Assembly (NCBI RefSeq): GCF_000972845.2
Contig: NC_040022.1
Coordinates: 10,833,422-10,897,421 of the forward strand
Direction: 5' to 3'
DNA: 64,000 nucleotides
Source of the DNA: Larimichthys crocea
Taxonomy: Eukaryota > Chordata > Actinopteri > Sciaenidae
Shown piece by piece: positions 54,194 to 64,000 of this stretch. Every line of letters begins with the position of its first letter. The stretch's first letter is position 1. Below the pieces are notes generated by a model. That model saw only the letters and a list, made by a program, of their open reading frames with translations, made no database searches and had not been told where the DNA came from. The translations under genes and the position numbers were made by a program.

Positions 54194-55410
54194 CCATGCC
54201 AATCTGTGACATGCCTGCTCTGTACCAGCTGTGCCCTTCTGTGTTTTTGGGAGGGTGGGGGAGGGGAGGGTAGGGGGGCGGACTGAGAAGGACGTGGATT
54301 GGTGGAGAGCAAAGCTGCTCATTGTTACATCATCGCCTCCACAACAATCCTAAAACAAATTTGACATCGACTGGCTCTCATGAGTCACAGAGTTGGTAAT
54401 AATTTAGTAGCCTGTTTCCAAATTTAGCAAATGTGCACCATAGATAACCCATTTAGACTCTGCTTATACAATATAATTACAGGCAGTATTCATTCAGTTC
54501 TGTTTTTTAATTTAACATACGGATGAAGAACTATTTTGGGAATTAGGATACACTGTGTATAGATTAGCTGTGCCTAAATTCAGCCTCACAGAGGCTCATA
54601 AAACCAGATGACAGGGTCACAAAATTAGATAATCATGCACTGTCATTGTTTCTGGTATTTCCTGGGATCACTCAAGTTGCCAAAGTCAACTGACATACAG
54701 AAACTTCTGGGAGTCTGTTACACAGACACAGAGGTAGGGTGATGAAGATGGGTTAGTGAAAGACTTGCTAGGAATGAGACGGCTGCAGAGGTTGAACGGT
54801 TGCCGATGGCAGATGGTAGACAGTGTGAGCAGGCTGTGAGTTGCATCAGGGTTAGCAGGCAAGAGGCCAGGTAGATAGAAAATGATCCTCTTTAACTGTG
54901 ACAATGAGGGGTGGGGGGTGTCGGAAGTGGGGGTTGTTGCCAGGCTGATGAGCTGATGGCAGCAGGTGGGGAGATTCAGCAGGTGAGATGAATGAGCTGC
55001 AATCAGGAGGAAGCTGGAAGAGTGCCTCAAAGAAGCCACGTCTACACACACACAGACAAATGGGAAAGAGGGAAACAATAGATATAACTGCAGACGTGGC
55101 TGTTGCCGTGACAGGCAGTTCCCCCCACTTTACCCAGCTGGTAGTCCAGTCTTGGTGCTTGGGGAGAAAGTGGCTTGGTGTTCAGTCAGCTTGGACACAA
55201 TGGTCTGGCAATGTGGACTTGTTGGAGCTTTGTATCAGTAATGTGTTGGAGCTATTGCACAATAGCAAGTTTGCTCATGTATTGAAGGTCCTACTCTATA
55301 TTACAGAGCATTTGTTAGACTCAACTCTTTACATAAAGCAGGCAAAAGGGACACTCATGGACATAAGAAGAGTGTAAAGACAAATTTGCAATGTGTCATC
55401 ATTTATGTAA
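53290..55410. other. intergenic, no gene recognised
   Basis: No coding signal beyond chance frames. (CA)n at 54154-54189, and an ATC run near 54020-54035. Confidence 0.5.
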
Positions 55411-55418
55411 GTGTAAAG

Positions 55419-55832
55419 CACAGGTCTTCAACCTTTTTCAGATCAAGGACTCCTTGGACGAGAGACAAAGTGAACATGGACCCCCACATGTAATTAATTT
55501 TTTAAAAATGTGTCACATTTTAAGCCTGGCCTATGATAACTTTTATATTTACTTTATTCAACTTTTGTTTCACCTTATTAAATGGTAATAAGGTGAAATA
55601 AAAGTTATATACTGGGTTATGAGCCTATATGTGTTTATGATAAATAATAATAATTATTGGTTATTAAATGCAAAGAGCTGTGCGTCTTTGGACATGTTCA
55701 CTAATTCATCCAATTGTTTGTAGGTTCTCAATTATCTGCACTCTCACCATTATTTTGGTGAAAATTGGCGGACCCCCTGCAGCACCTCTGCGGACCCCCT
55801 AGGGGCTGTGGAACAATAGTTGAAGACCCCTG
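55419..55832. mobile_element. hAT-type MITE with perfect 8-bp TSD and internal hairpin
   Basis: The left end CACAGGTCTTCAACCTTTTT and the inverse of the right end (CAGGGGTCTTCAACTATTGT) form the terminal inverted repeat. Perfect duplications GTGTAAAG lie at 55411-55418 and 55833-55840. Subterminal GGACCCCC words occur near both ends. Length is 414 bp with no coding capacity. A hairpin lies at 55561-55605. Confidence 0.9.
55561..55605. repeat. 20-bp hairpin with one mismatch, 5-nt loop
   Basis: The arms 55561-55580 and 55586-55605 pair (TTTCACCTTATTA with TAATAAGGTGAAA, outer ACTTTTG with TAAAAGT) around AATGG. Confidence 0.93.
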
Positions 55833-56439
55833 GTGTAAAGGATGGTTTAGAGCCTTATCAGCTTGTATGGTTCAGAAGCTGCTGTTCATAGATGGATCTA
55901 TATTACTGTAACTCTTAGATGGGTTGAATGATGACAGTAAAATCTGTAGAGTCCCACCTACCTCCAGTTGGCTTGTGTTCTGGTAGCTTTCTGATCATCA
56001 TGGGTCAATATTGAGATCCCAAGACAATTAGTCTACTCATTGACTTTGGAAACATCATGCATTCATTAAACCCTTCAAAAACAGTTGTCTTTTGAACTTG
56101 AACATAATTAAACAAAGGTGGCTGTATTTCTTGCAGATACCACCTTGCAACAATCAGAAGAAAAACAAAACATTTATAACAAGACAACACGAGAGCATCA
56201 TTTGTGAAAATGCAATGTGCAATAATCGTTTTATCTCAAATATCTCGTTTTCATAATTAGAACAAAAAATTGTAATTTAAAGTAAAATTTGATCAGTTGT
56301 TTAGCCATAATCATCTATTTGCTAAAATACAGTGTTTTAACTCTCAGAGGATAACTGTCATTGTTGGATTAATCCGTCTCTTGAAGATTTTCTTTCATCC
56401 CACTGTATACTGAATGTCTTCATACAGGCATATGTTACC

Positions 56440-56731
56440 TCCTCCAATGAACGATGCCTGGCTGTGCCACCCGTTCACTCAGTGCAATCCAAACTTTTTC
56501 TGTTGTTCATTGTTGGTCCCTCTCTACCTTCAAAAACCTCCAGACGATCCAGCTCTTCAGAGAGTACCTCCACTCCTAGCACTACCAACAACTGGACGAA
56601 TCTGTCCCCTTCTAGAACTGTCCCTTAATTCTAAGAGTAGCACTTATTGCTGCAATGTCCATGTTGCACTGTACCTTCAGCTGTCACTTCTGATAAAAGT
56701 GTCAGCTAAATCACTAAATTTAAATATAAAT
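56440..56731 (+). mobile_element. LINE 3' tail, plus strand
   Basis: TGTTGGTCCCTCTCTACCTTC, AGCTCTTCAGAGAGTACCT, CTCCTAGCACTACCAACAAC and GATAAAAGTGTCAGCTAAAT are a familiar fish retroelement 3' end (remnant of the terminal ORF2 codons, then a tail near TAAATG). Confidence 0.6.
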
Positions 56732-56804
56732 GAACAGTTGCTCATCAGCAGTATACTGTCAGGACCTGACTTCTGTTCTTAGTTTTTGTTCAACAGAAAA
56801 GAAG

Positions 56805-57282
56805 ATGAAGTCAGTACAGTCCTCCTGTGCACCGTCTGCCGGACCAGCTCCATCCTCCTGTCTGATCTCCACCCCGACTGTGATTTGCCTCATAGTTGTG
56901 CACACCGGGCTAGGGCTTACCCTACAGGTCGCCTGCCATTTCTATGTTTGTTTTGAGCTGCAGCGACGAAGTGGATGCTTTCATGGTGCTCTGTATTGAG
57001 GGAGACGATGACGGAAGCCTGCTTCCTGAGGCAAAGCTGGACCTCTTCAAGTTTCAGGACATCCTGGAGGAGGATCCTGATGACGGGCACCACTCAGATG
57101 GCTCAATTCTCTTTGTCTCGAGTTCACCCCCTGCCTTTTCCCCCTCCCCGTTGGGAGGCTTGATGATAGTTGTGGCTCCTTCTGTCCCCATCATGCCCAT
57201 GCCGGACAGCACCAGCTCTCTCCTCCTCTGTGCTAGCTGCTGTATATGCCCACTAAACTATAAAAGCACTAATATGAGGATA
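56805..57282 (+). pseudogene. degenerate coding-like patch, unidentified (possibly retroelement gag-like)
   Basis: The patch is GC-richer than its flanks. Frames change along it: a Cys/His-bearing stretch (SSILLSDLHPDCDLPHSC) is followed in another frame by an acidic segment (LDLFKFQDILEEDPDDGHHS) and a Ser/Pro-rich end. The order Cys/His block, acidic block, Ser/Pro block recalls DIRS/Ngaro-type gag proteins of fish, but I cannot confirm this. No splice signals support a host gene. Confidence 0.3.
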
Positions 57283-57324
57283 TGATGATATGAGGCAAGT
57301 CCTTAGACTTGCCTCATATCATCA
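57283..57324. repeat. perfect 18-bp hairpin, 6-nt loop
   Basis: The arms 57283-57300 and 57307-57324 are exact reverse complements (core GATGATATGAGGCAAGT) around CCTTAG, directly after the coding-like patch. Confidence 0.95.
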
Positions 57325-60300
57325 AATAGGTGGCAGATTTGAGAGGCACTGTGATGCTGGCAAAAAAGCCTGCACCTGCTTGCAGCCTCTTAGGCCAAGA
57401 ACCACCAACTAGAAGTCTCCTGTTGTGGCCTAGTTTCAGAGATCCGACTTTCAGAGAGCAATGTTTTCTGAGCTGAGTGCACAGGCAGATCACTGGATGT
57501 CAGTTGTCACATATACAAGTATATGAGTACACAAATTGATATCAAATCATTTTTAATGTTGAAAATGAAAGTCACATAACCACAAACACAAACAGCTTTG
57601 AGCCATTGAGATGCCATTCTCTGATTGTGCCATGAATGATTGGTCACAGAAAACAAGACAAACAACAACCGTGCCCACAAATCCACAACCAGCATTATAA
57701 AATACACCATCAAACTCTCGTCTGGGATGCTTCAACCCCACGTTTCATTCAGCTTTACATTCAACACTGTGCTGTGCCAAAAAATGATGGCTGCTTCAGC
57801 TAACAGGAAGTTACTGCTTGTGCAAGTCCTCACATGATGTCTCTCAGATACGCTAATTAGGGCCGGGTTGTGTGCTACTGCAAAAAAGTCACTGTGAAGG
57901 GGAGCCGCAGGGAGGGACCAACAAAAACAAGAGAGGACATTGTCATCATGGGAATAGTAGTCTGGGACTTGGGGTTCCTAAACCTTTCTTATTCAAGGCA
58001 CAATTTAAATTACATGGGACACAAATAGAAGTGTGTAATTGCATATTTGAATATTTTAATGCCTATTTTTAAAACTATAATTTGCATTTAAATATTTAAT
58101 TTAGCCAAACTACTCAATGCACCTCAACTTGTCCTGATGAAACATGAGTCCTCTCTTGGTTTGTCAGGACAGAACACACATAGAGAAGGAATAAATATCT
58201 GTCAGCTAATGATAAATACCCAAAGCATGGCTTCATGTCACATGCTATCAATTCCTTATGGACACAACAGAACATTTTTTTTCTAGAGCAAAACATTGTT
58301 ACAATTCTGTATCTTACAACCTGAACAGATGTAAGCACATAACAAGTTCACTCACACTCTTTTTCCAAGTCTATCTTACATTTTGGGGACTGTGAACTTA
58401 ATTGTCTATATAAGTCACCATTTTCAAAAAATTGGGGCCACTTTTGAATCCAATGCTGGGCCCTGTTCCATATTTTCACAACCACTAGTGATTTTCCTTG
58501 CTTTAGACTGATCACTCCCCCACCTTTACTCTGGCACATAACAGTACAATGAGGTATGAATAGTTGTATAAATCTGTTTTTTTGGTTTGTATTTTGTGAT
58601 TTTTGTTTCTTTACTTTTTCCATCAAATGGAATATTACTGTCACAACACTGAGATTAACATATGGCAGATTTATACATTGCAAAATGTGCCCTGGTATGA
58701 GGTCAGATTCTGAGAAATCCAGAGGCTGAGATTAGGATGTGGGTGTTTTTTTTAATTACTTCTTATCAGGCATGAACATATGCCCAGCTTAGTGAGTGAT
58801 GCAGCCCAAGCAACTGTGGAAAACCGTATTCAGGTTAATTCACTTTCAGTTCAACTAAGTGGATAACAGGTTTGGCATTACTGTTACAATAAACTTATCA
58901 AATCGTCATCTTAATTGTACTGGAAGTAGAAACAATACTGTATGTATCCATAATAAGCCTCAAGGGACTGTATGAAAATTGTTGGGGGTGATTAAAAGAT
59001 TAAACAAATCTGTAAAAGTATTTAGTGACGTTCTCAAAATGTGTTGTAGTGAGTTAGGCAAGAAATGAAACATGAAACAACGTTCAACACCTGTTCACAC
59101 ATCAATAATTTTCATACAATCCCTAAGAAAAACAAATGTATTGATTGTACAGATATTTACTGACACTGTTCTCACAATGTATTGCTGTTTAAGCAAGAAA
59201 TGAAACAAAATGTCCATCCCCACACCAATAAAACAAACACATATTAACTGTACAAGTATTAAGTGAAACTGTACTTCAAATGTGATATCACCTTGAGTTT
59301 ATTGTGAGGAAATCGACCTCCTCTTCTTGGGCTTTGGACAATTGGTCCACTGAAGCCAATATGAAAGTGGGAACAGTCATCAAACAAGTTTCAGAGCTAA
59401 GCAATGTGCATGCTAAGAGTTTGGGACTTGTCTTATAGGTGACTTATAGTAGACACAGTAGAAAAAAAACAACCCTGTGGCTAGTTGTTCACTAACAGGA
59501 CACAACCAGCCAATTGTCCTTTAGACTTTAAACACCTTCACTTGAAGGCCTCATTTGTAGAAATGTGGGAGCAAATACGTGAGAAAACATTCAGTTTCAG
59601 CTTTATCATATAATAAAAGCAATGATAGTGAAGATCAAGATATTACAGCAGCTAGTTAGCTGTGGCTTCTATGGCTGATTTTTCTGTGTTACAGAAAAAT
59701 GATGATTACCATTGCTCCATTAAGAGGATTTAAAAGCTCAAAAGGGAGTATTACTAGGTCATGTTTCCAGTGTCTCAGCCCAATATGGGTGGTGGTAACT
59801 GACAAACTGACAAAAAAGGCGTGAAAAACAAATTTGTGTGCGTCAAAACTTGATTCTGTTTTAAATCATTTCTGAAAAATCTAAACCAAGCCATGTATGT
59901 GTCACTAAAAAGTGATACTTGGAGTAACAAGTCACCGTATATTTGAGTGCTAGCATACACACTGCAGAGCTAGCAATGTTACCAACTTTTCAGATAATGT
60001 CATGTGACCAATGGGCAAAAAATATTTTATAGTGTTATTAGTTCATCGCAGACTACAGCGTAACACTGGAATAAGGCAACTTAAAAGTTAAAATGCAAAA
60101 TCTGATTACATCTACTAGAAATAGAATAGCATGGTGCTTTTTTCAATCAGCTAAACTGAAGGTGATTCCAACCCTGGCCCTTGGGTGACGTTTGAGCATT
60201 AGCTATTGCACTAGCGATGGTCTGACAGTGCATACACAGCCGTTTTCTCACAGTAAAGCATCAACACAGGTAGACAGACATTCACTTACCAAGAAAATAA

Positions 60301-62870
60301 AATGTAAAGTAATAACGACATAAAAGAATAATCATAAAAAAAACCCCAGCTTTTTTTTCTTTTTGCTCTATCCAAAATAAAGTCACTTCATCTCTTGCTT
60401 TACATCACTCAGGGTTTTGCAGTCCCTACACCACCAGTCTTCAATAAACATACTATATTTTTAAAAAAAGGACTTATCAGTAGCAGTCTGTCACACGATC
60501 AAGGTTTTAACCCCGCCTGCAAACTCATCCACCCTAGAATAAGCATAACGACAAACACTTGGTGCACAACAAAAGCAACATCAACAACATCGAAAACAAC
60601 ATGAGTGTGGGACTTCACACCGTTTCTTTAATCGTACAATTTCAGTATTTTACATTCCACATATGGACATATTCCTGCAGGGATTGTCGTCTTTCTCCAC
60701 CAAAGAGTGCTTGTATGAGTCGTGGTAGGTTTTTGTGAGTATGTGTGTGAAGTGAAATAAATAGAGGAAAGGGAGGGCGAAGGGATGAGGATGTAAATTC
60801 CCAAGATTTAAAAAAAACACGAACTAGAATGGAGACGTTGGGGAATGGACATGGAAGGATGGGAAAAGACATGTTAGGAAGAGAGAAAAGATGTTAGTGA
60901 CTTACAGATGTTTTCCCTGGGTAAGTAATAAAAGTAGTAGAAGTAGTTGATTTTTGAAAAATGAGTTGAACTGCTTCAGAGTGGTTGGTTTTGTGCCATG
61001 CTGCAGCGACAGAGTTCACATTTTAGTTGACTGTAAACGAACATAACCCTAACTTTAGTCTAAGAGACAGAGAAGAAGAAAAAACACAATTGTGTGGTCA
61101 CTGTGCAGAAGAGACTTCAGCTTTATTTTGGTGAGGAAGTGTAGAAAATAACAGGGTGTACAGGTACACAGTGCAACTTTTGTGGCAACTCTAATCAGCC
61201 ACAACATTGCTGCTTCCCTCAAACAGTGCTGTCTAAGGAAATGTTTGACTCTGGCTCTTATAACGAGAGGCAGTTCCATTCAGATTTGTCTGCAAAACTG
61301 CCTCGTGTAGCACGACCCTAACCATGTTCAAACACGCGGAGCCAACCGATGTTTCTAGTTTAGAATTTAGACACAATTTTAAAGAAAAGAAGGATTCATG
61401 CCTTTTCTCGTGAATGCACTGCGAGGATGTAATGAAGCCATAAAAGTCAGAATAAGCACTCTGTGTCATGGTTTGTTGCAGCATCTTGAGTTGCTCGTCA
61501 TGCGGAAAACATGTTCTCTGCCGCCATGACAACCGAGGTCATGTGGGCAGCCAGTGAACATGCTGTCCAAACCTAAATGCAGCCGGGTCAATTAAAAATG
61601 ACACTGTTAGCAGATCAGATTTAAATTGGATTTGCTGGCCATCTGAACAAAGTGTTATTATAGGTAGGGGTCATGTGTCCAGTTAGAATGGCTTTTTGGT
61701 GAGGAGGATGGTCACTGACTTATTGGTCTGTCTCTCTGCTGTGCTGGTGCATCTGATCATGGCTGAAGGCAGTGTGCTCTGTGGTGCTGGTGTGGGGGGA
61801 GGATTTCTCCAGTGACAGTTTGGCAGAGAGTAAGAGAGAGAAAGAGAGAGAAGAGAGAGAAGCTGTGCTGCCAGCTCAAATCTAAACCTGAACAAAATCC
61901 CAAAGTAGGAATAGAGATGTATTTCTGCTTAAGGTCCTTCCTGTGCTATATGAAGTGATTTAGAGGTATGCAACAGGTGAATAAACTATGAAGGTTAGTT
62001 GGTGATCAAGCATCATGACGCAGTAAACCGAGTCCTGACTTCCTCTGCTACATGATTGCTCAGACAGAATTCATGATCTGATTTGAGCTGGCAGCATAAT
62101 CAGCTGATAGCTTGAATGCCACATACAATAACTGTAACATTTATATATATTTATACACGTATATATATATCCATAAATATAAGCTTCTGTATACTGTATA
62201 CTTGTATTACCGACCTCTGTGAGGCACATTAACATGTCATAATTACTAAGCCAGCAGTTCCCTGTCTGAGCCGTGACTCGGTTTGCAGCATGGCTTTCAT
62301 TCACAGTGATAGTGAGCAAAGTACGGTACGAACACACAAAGACCTGGAGATGGCGGGTGTGAAACTGTACTGCTTGATCATCCTATTGCTGTGTGTGCTG
62401 CTGCTTCTGCTGCTATCTGTGTGTGTGTGCGTGTGTGTGCGTGTGTGTGTATATCCCTGTATAATCAGCGATTACGGTTCTATTTTAATACCCTGCAACA
62501 TAGATTAGTAACACTGAGAGTGGCGGCGCCTAAAGGCCATGTCACAGTCCTCGTTGGTTTCAACAGGTAATAAAGAGATGAGAAAATGGACTCTGTGTGT
62601 GTGTGTTTATGAGTGTGTGATAATATTGTTAAGACAGCTAAAGACAGGCAGGAGGAGGAAAGGTGTGGGGGGAGGAGATGAAGGGAGAGGTTCAGGGCTA
62701 CTAAGGGATACAGACATTGTGGTTTTAGTGCAACAGAAAAAAACCTGATAGTTACTTGTAGTGGATGGCAATTTGGGATATGGTTGGTGGAGCTTATTTC
62801 AGCAGTGTTTAATTCATAGTGTAAGTTTCTGGGATAGGACAGCCGTTTAGAAAGTCTTTTGAATGGCTTA
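57325..62870. other. intergenic, no gene recognised
   Basis: AT-rich. A short hAT-like word (TTGGGGTTCCTAAACC) occurs near 57971-57986. No exon, tRNA or complete repeat that I can support. Frames are short and without context. Confidence 0.45.
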
Positions 62871-62884
62871 GCGTCCATTTCTAC

Positions 62885-63200
62885 CGCGATGGCGAGGGAA
62901 GGATCGGGAGGTGCGCTGTAGGTGCGAGAACAATGGTCCATTGTCGTGTTGGTGGTCTGCAATCGGCCTGGCCTGAGTCACATCGCTGCCCGTACAGTTG
63001 CTCAGTCGTCGCTTCCCTCCCATCAGCCAGGGATGAATATCCACAGGCGAATACTGCTGGCTCACTTGCTGTTTATTTACCTCCCAGTCCAGTCACCACC
63101 CACATCAAAGTCTGTTGGCCTGACCCCCAATCAGGCCAAAATGGCTTCCACTGGAGTCCCAGCTTCCAGCTGTCGTCATCCTCTGACAGCTTCCTTTGAG
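62885..63200 (-). other. GC-richer coding-like patch on the minus strand
   Basis: On the minus strand one frame (about 63096-62868) reads through YSPVDIHPWLMGGKRRLSNC and ends after a Ser/Arg-rich tail. An overlapping frame upstream (63200-63085) reads KLSEDDDSWKLGLQWKPFW and runs into a donor-like GGGAG|GTAAAT. This could be an exon pair of an unseen neighbouring gene or a fossil. I do not recognise either peptide. Confidence 0.25.
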
Positions 63201-63893
63201 TTCAGTCGGCACACTGTAATGTCACAAATTCACCCCTGCCCTCGTCATTTTCAGGTTCCTAAATCAAAATCCAAAGTGACTGTTGGTCCTCATGTGGTGT
63301 GTGATAAAAACAGAAAAAAGGGGTCTGCCATATGAAATGTTGATCCATGGCCTGTTTAAAAGACTGCCGGTGGAGCAGCACACTCCTGGCATGCTGGCAA
63401 CTCCTTTGTGCAAGGTGTGTACATATATACTAAATATTTATATATATGTGTGCATGCATGTCAGTGTGTTGCAGACAGAGAGGGAGCTGCACTGAGATGA
63501 GAGGTGAGGTAGAATCTGTTGGTTTCAGGCTGGACTTGAAACAGGTAACCGGGGGGAGGGGGTAAGAGGTAAGTGACAACATCTCCTCCCACCACCACCA
63601 TCTGCCAGCGTTGAACCTATCACAAGACAGCGGGGAGGTGAGGAGGCGGGGCTACGATGTGATTAATAGGGCAGGGCTCCAATGAGAAGATGCATTCTCA
63701 TACGCACGTGGAGACAGGAAGTGTGGTGGTGCAGCCCAGAAGTTATTTGGGAGGAGGAAGAGATGAACAACCAAACAACTGAGGTAATACATAAAGAACA
63801 ACTGAATGGGTGTGTGTGTTTGTGTGTGAGGTAATGAAAACAGGAGGTATGTGTCCGAGAGGTATTGTAGCAATATACTGTGGATTCATAATA

Positions 63894-63895
<2 letters not shown>

Positions 63896-63945
<50 letters not shown>
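63896..63945. repeat. (GT)n(AT)n compound microsatellite
   Basis: About 8 GT units pass into about 16 AT units near the end of the window. Confidence 0.93.
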
Positions 63946-63948
<3 letters not shown>

Positions 63949-64000
63949 CACCTACAGGTATTATGTTCTAAACTATTTTTAAGTACAGTAAGTGACACTG

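Noticed and set aside
62480..62962. 160-codon minus-strand frame
   Set aside because: It crosses a CA-rich stretch and has low-complexity Leu/His/Thr composition. Only its right part overlaps the coding-like patch reported separately.

Overview
This is vertebrate nuclear DNA, almost certainly from a teleost (ray-finned) fish. The coding exons are short and lie in long introns with GT-AG borders. Long (CA/GT)n microsatellites are very dense, and the dispersed elements (hAT transposons, L1- and L2-like LINE tails, tRNA-derived SINEs) look like typical fish families. There is no bacterial operon structure, CRISPR array or rRNA.

Three protein-coding genes, all on the plus strand, can be assembled exon by exon. 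(1) NAA60, the Golgi N-terminal acetyltransferase, has five coding exons from 3216 to 7707 and gives 242 aa. Its last intron (7435-7550) has the signature of a minor-spliceosome U12 AT-AC intron. (2) CARHSP1, a cold-shock-domain RNA-binding protein, has four coding exons from 33468 to 36332 and gives 161 aa. A probable non-coding first exon and CRE-containing promoter lie about 18.5 kb upstream (14732-14957). (3) DUSP3 (VHR dual-specificity phosphatase) has three coding exons from 41526 to 48615 and gives 187 aa, with an intact HCxxGxxR active site.

Layout: 1-670 is a promoter-like region, possibly bidirectional. 670-3200 is upstream sequence or 5' intron with a dispersed fish repeat. 3216-9645 is NAA60 with its putative 3' UTR; a 24-bp polypyrimidine minisatellite sits in intron 3. 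9650-14700 is intergenic, with a degenerate coding-like fossil, a non-autonomous hAT element and a LINE tail. 14732-36958 is CARHSP1, whose first intron carries SINEs, a BED-finger hAT relic, a hAT MITE and LINE tails. 37438-40038 is a nearly complete 2.6-kb hAT element with perfect 8-bp target duplications and a transposase broken by two frameshifts. 41290-50120 is DUSP3, with an L1-like and another LINE fragment in intron 1. 50120-64000 is intergenic: an L2-like LINE, a hAT MITE, a LINE tail, two degenerate coding-like patches and no recognised gene.

The three genes do not form a pathway that I can see. The most interesting signals are RNA-processing ones: the U12 intron, exons directly abutted by UG repeats in NAA60 and CARHSP1, and a two-residue insertion at the DUSP3 exon 2/3 junction. 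The others are the set of hAT insertions with readable target-site duplications and three short-loop perfect hairpins. I see no clearly new biological system.
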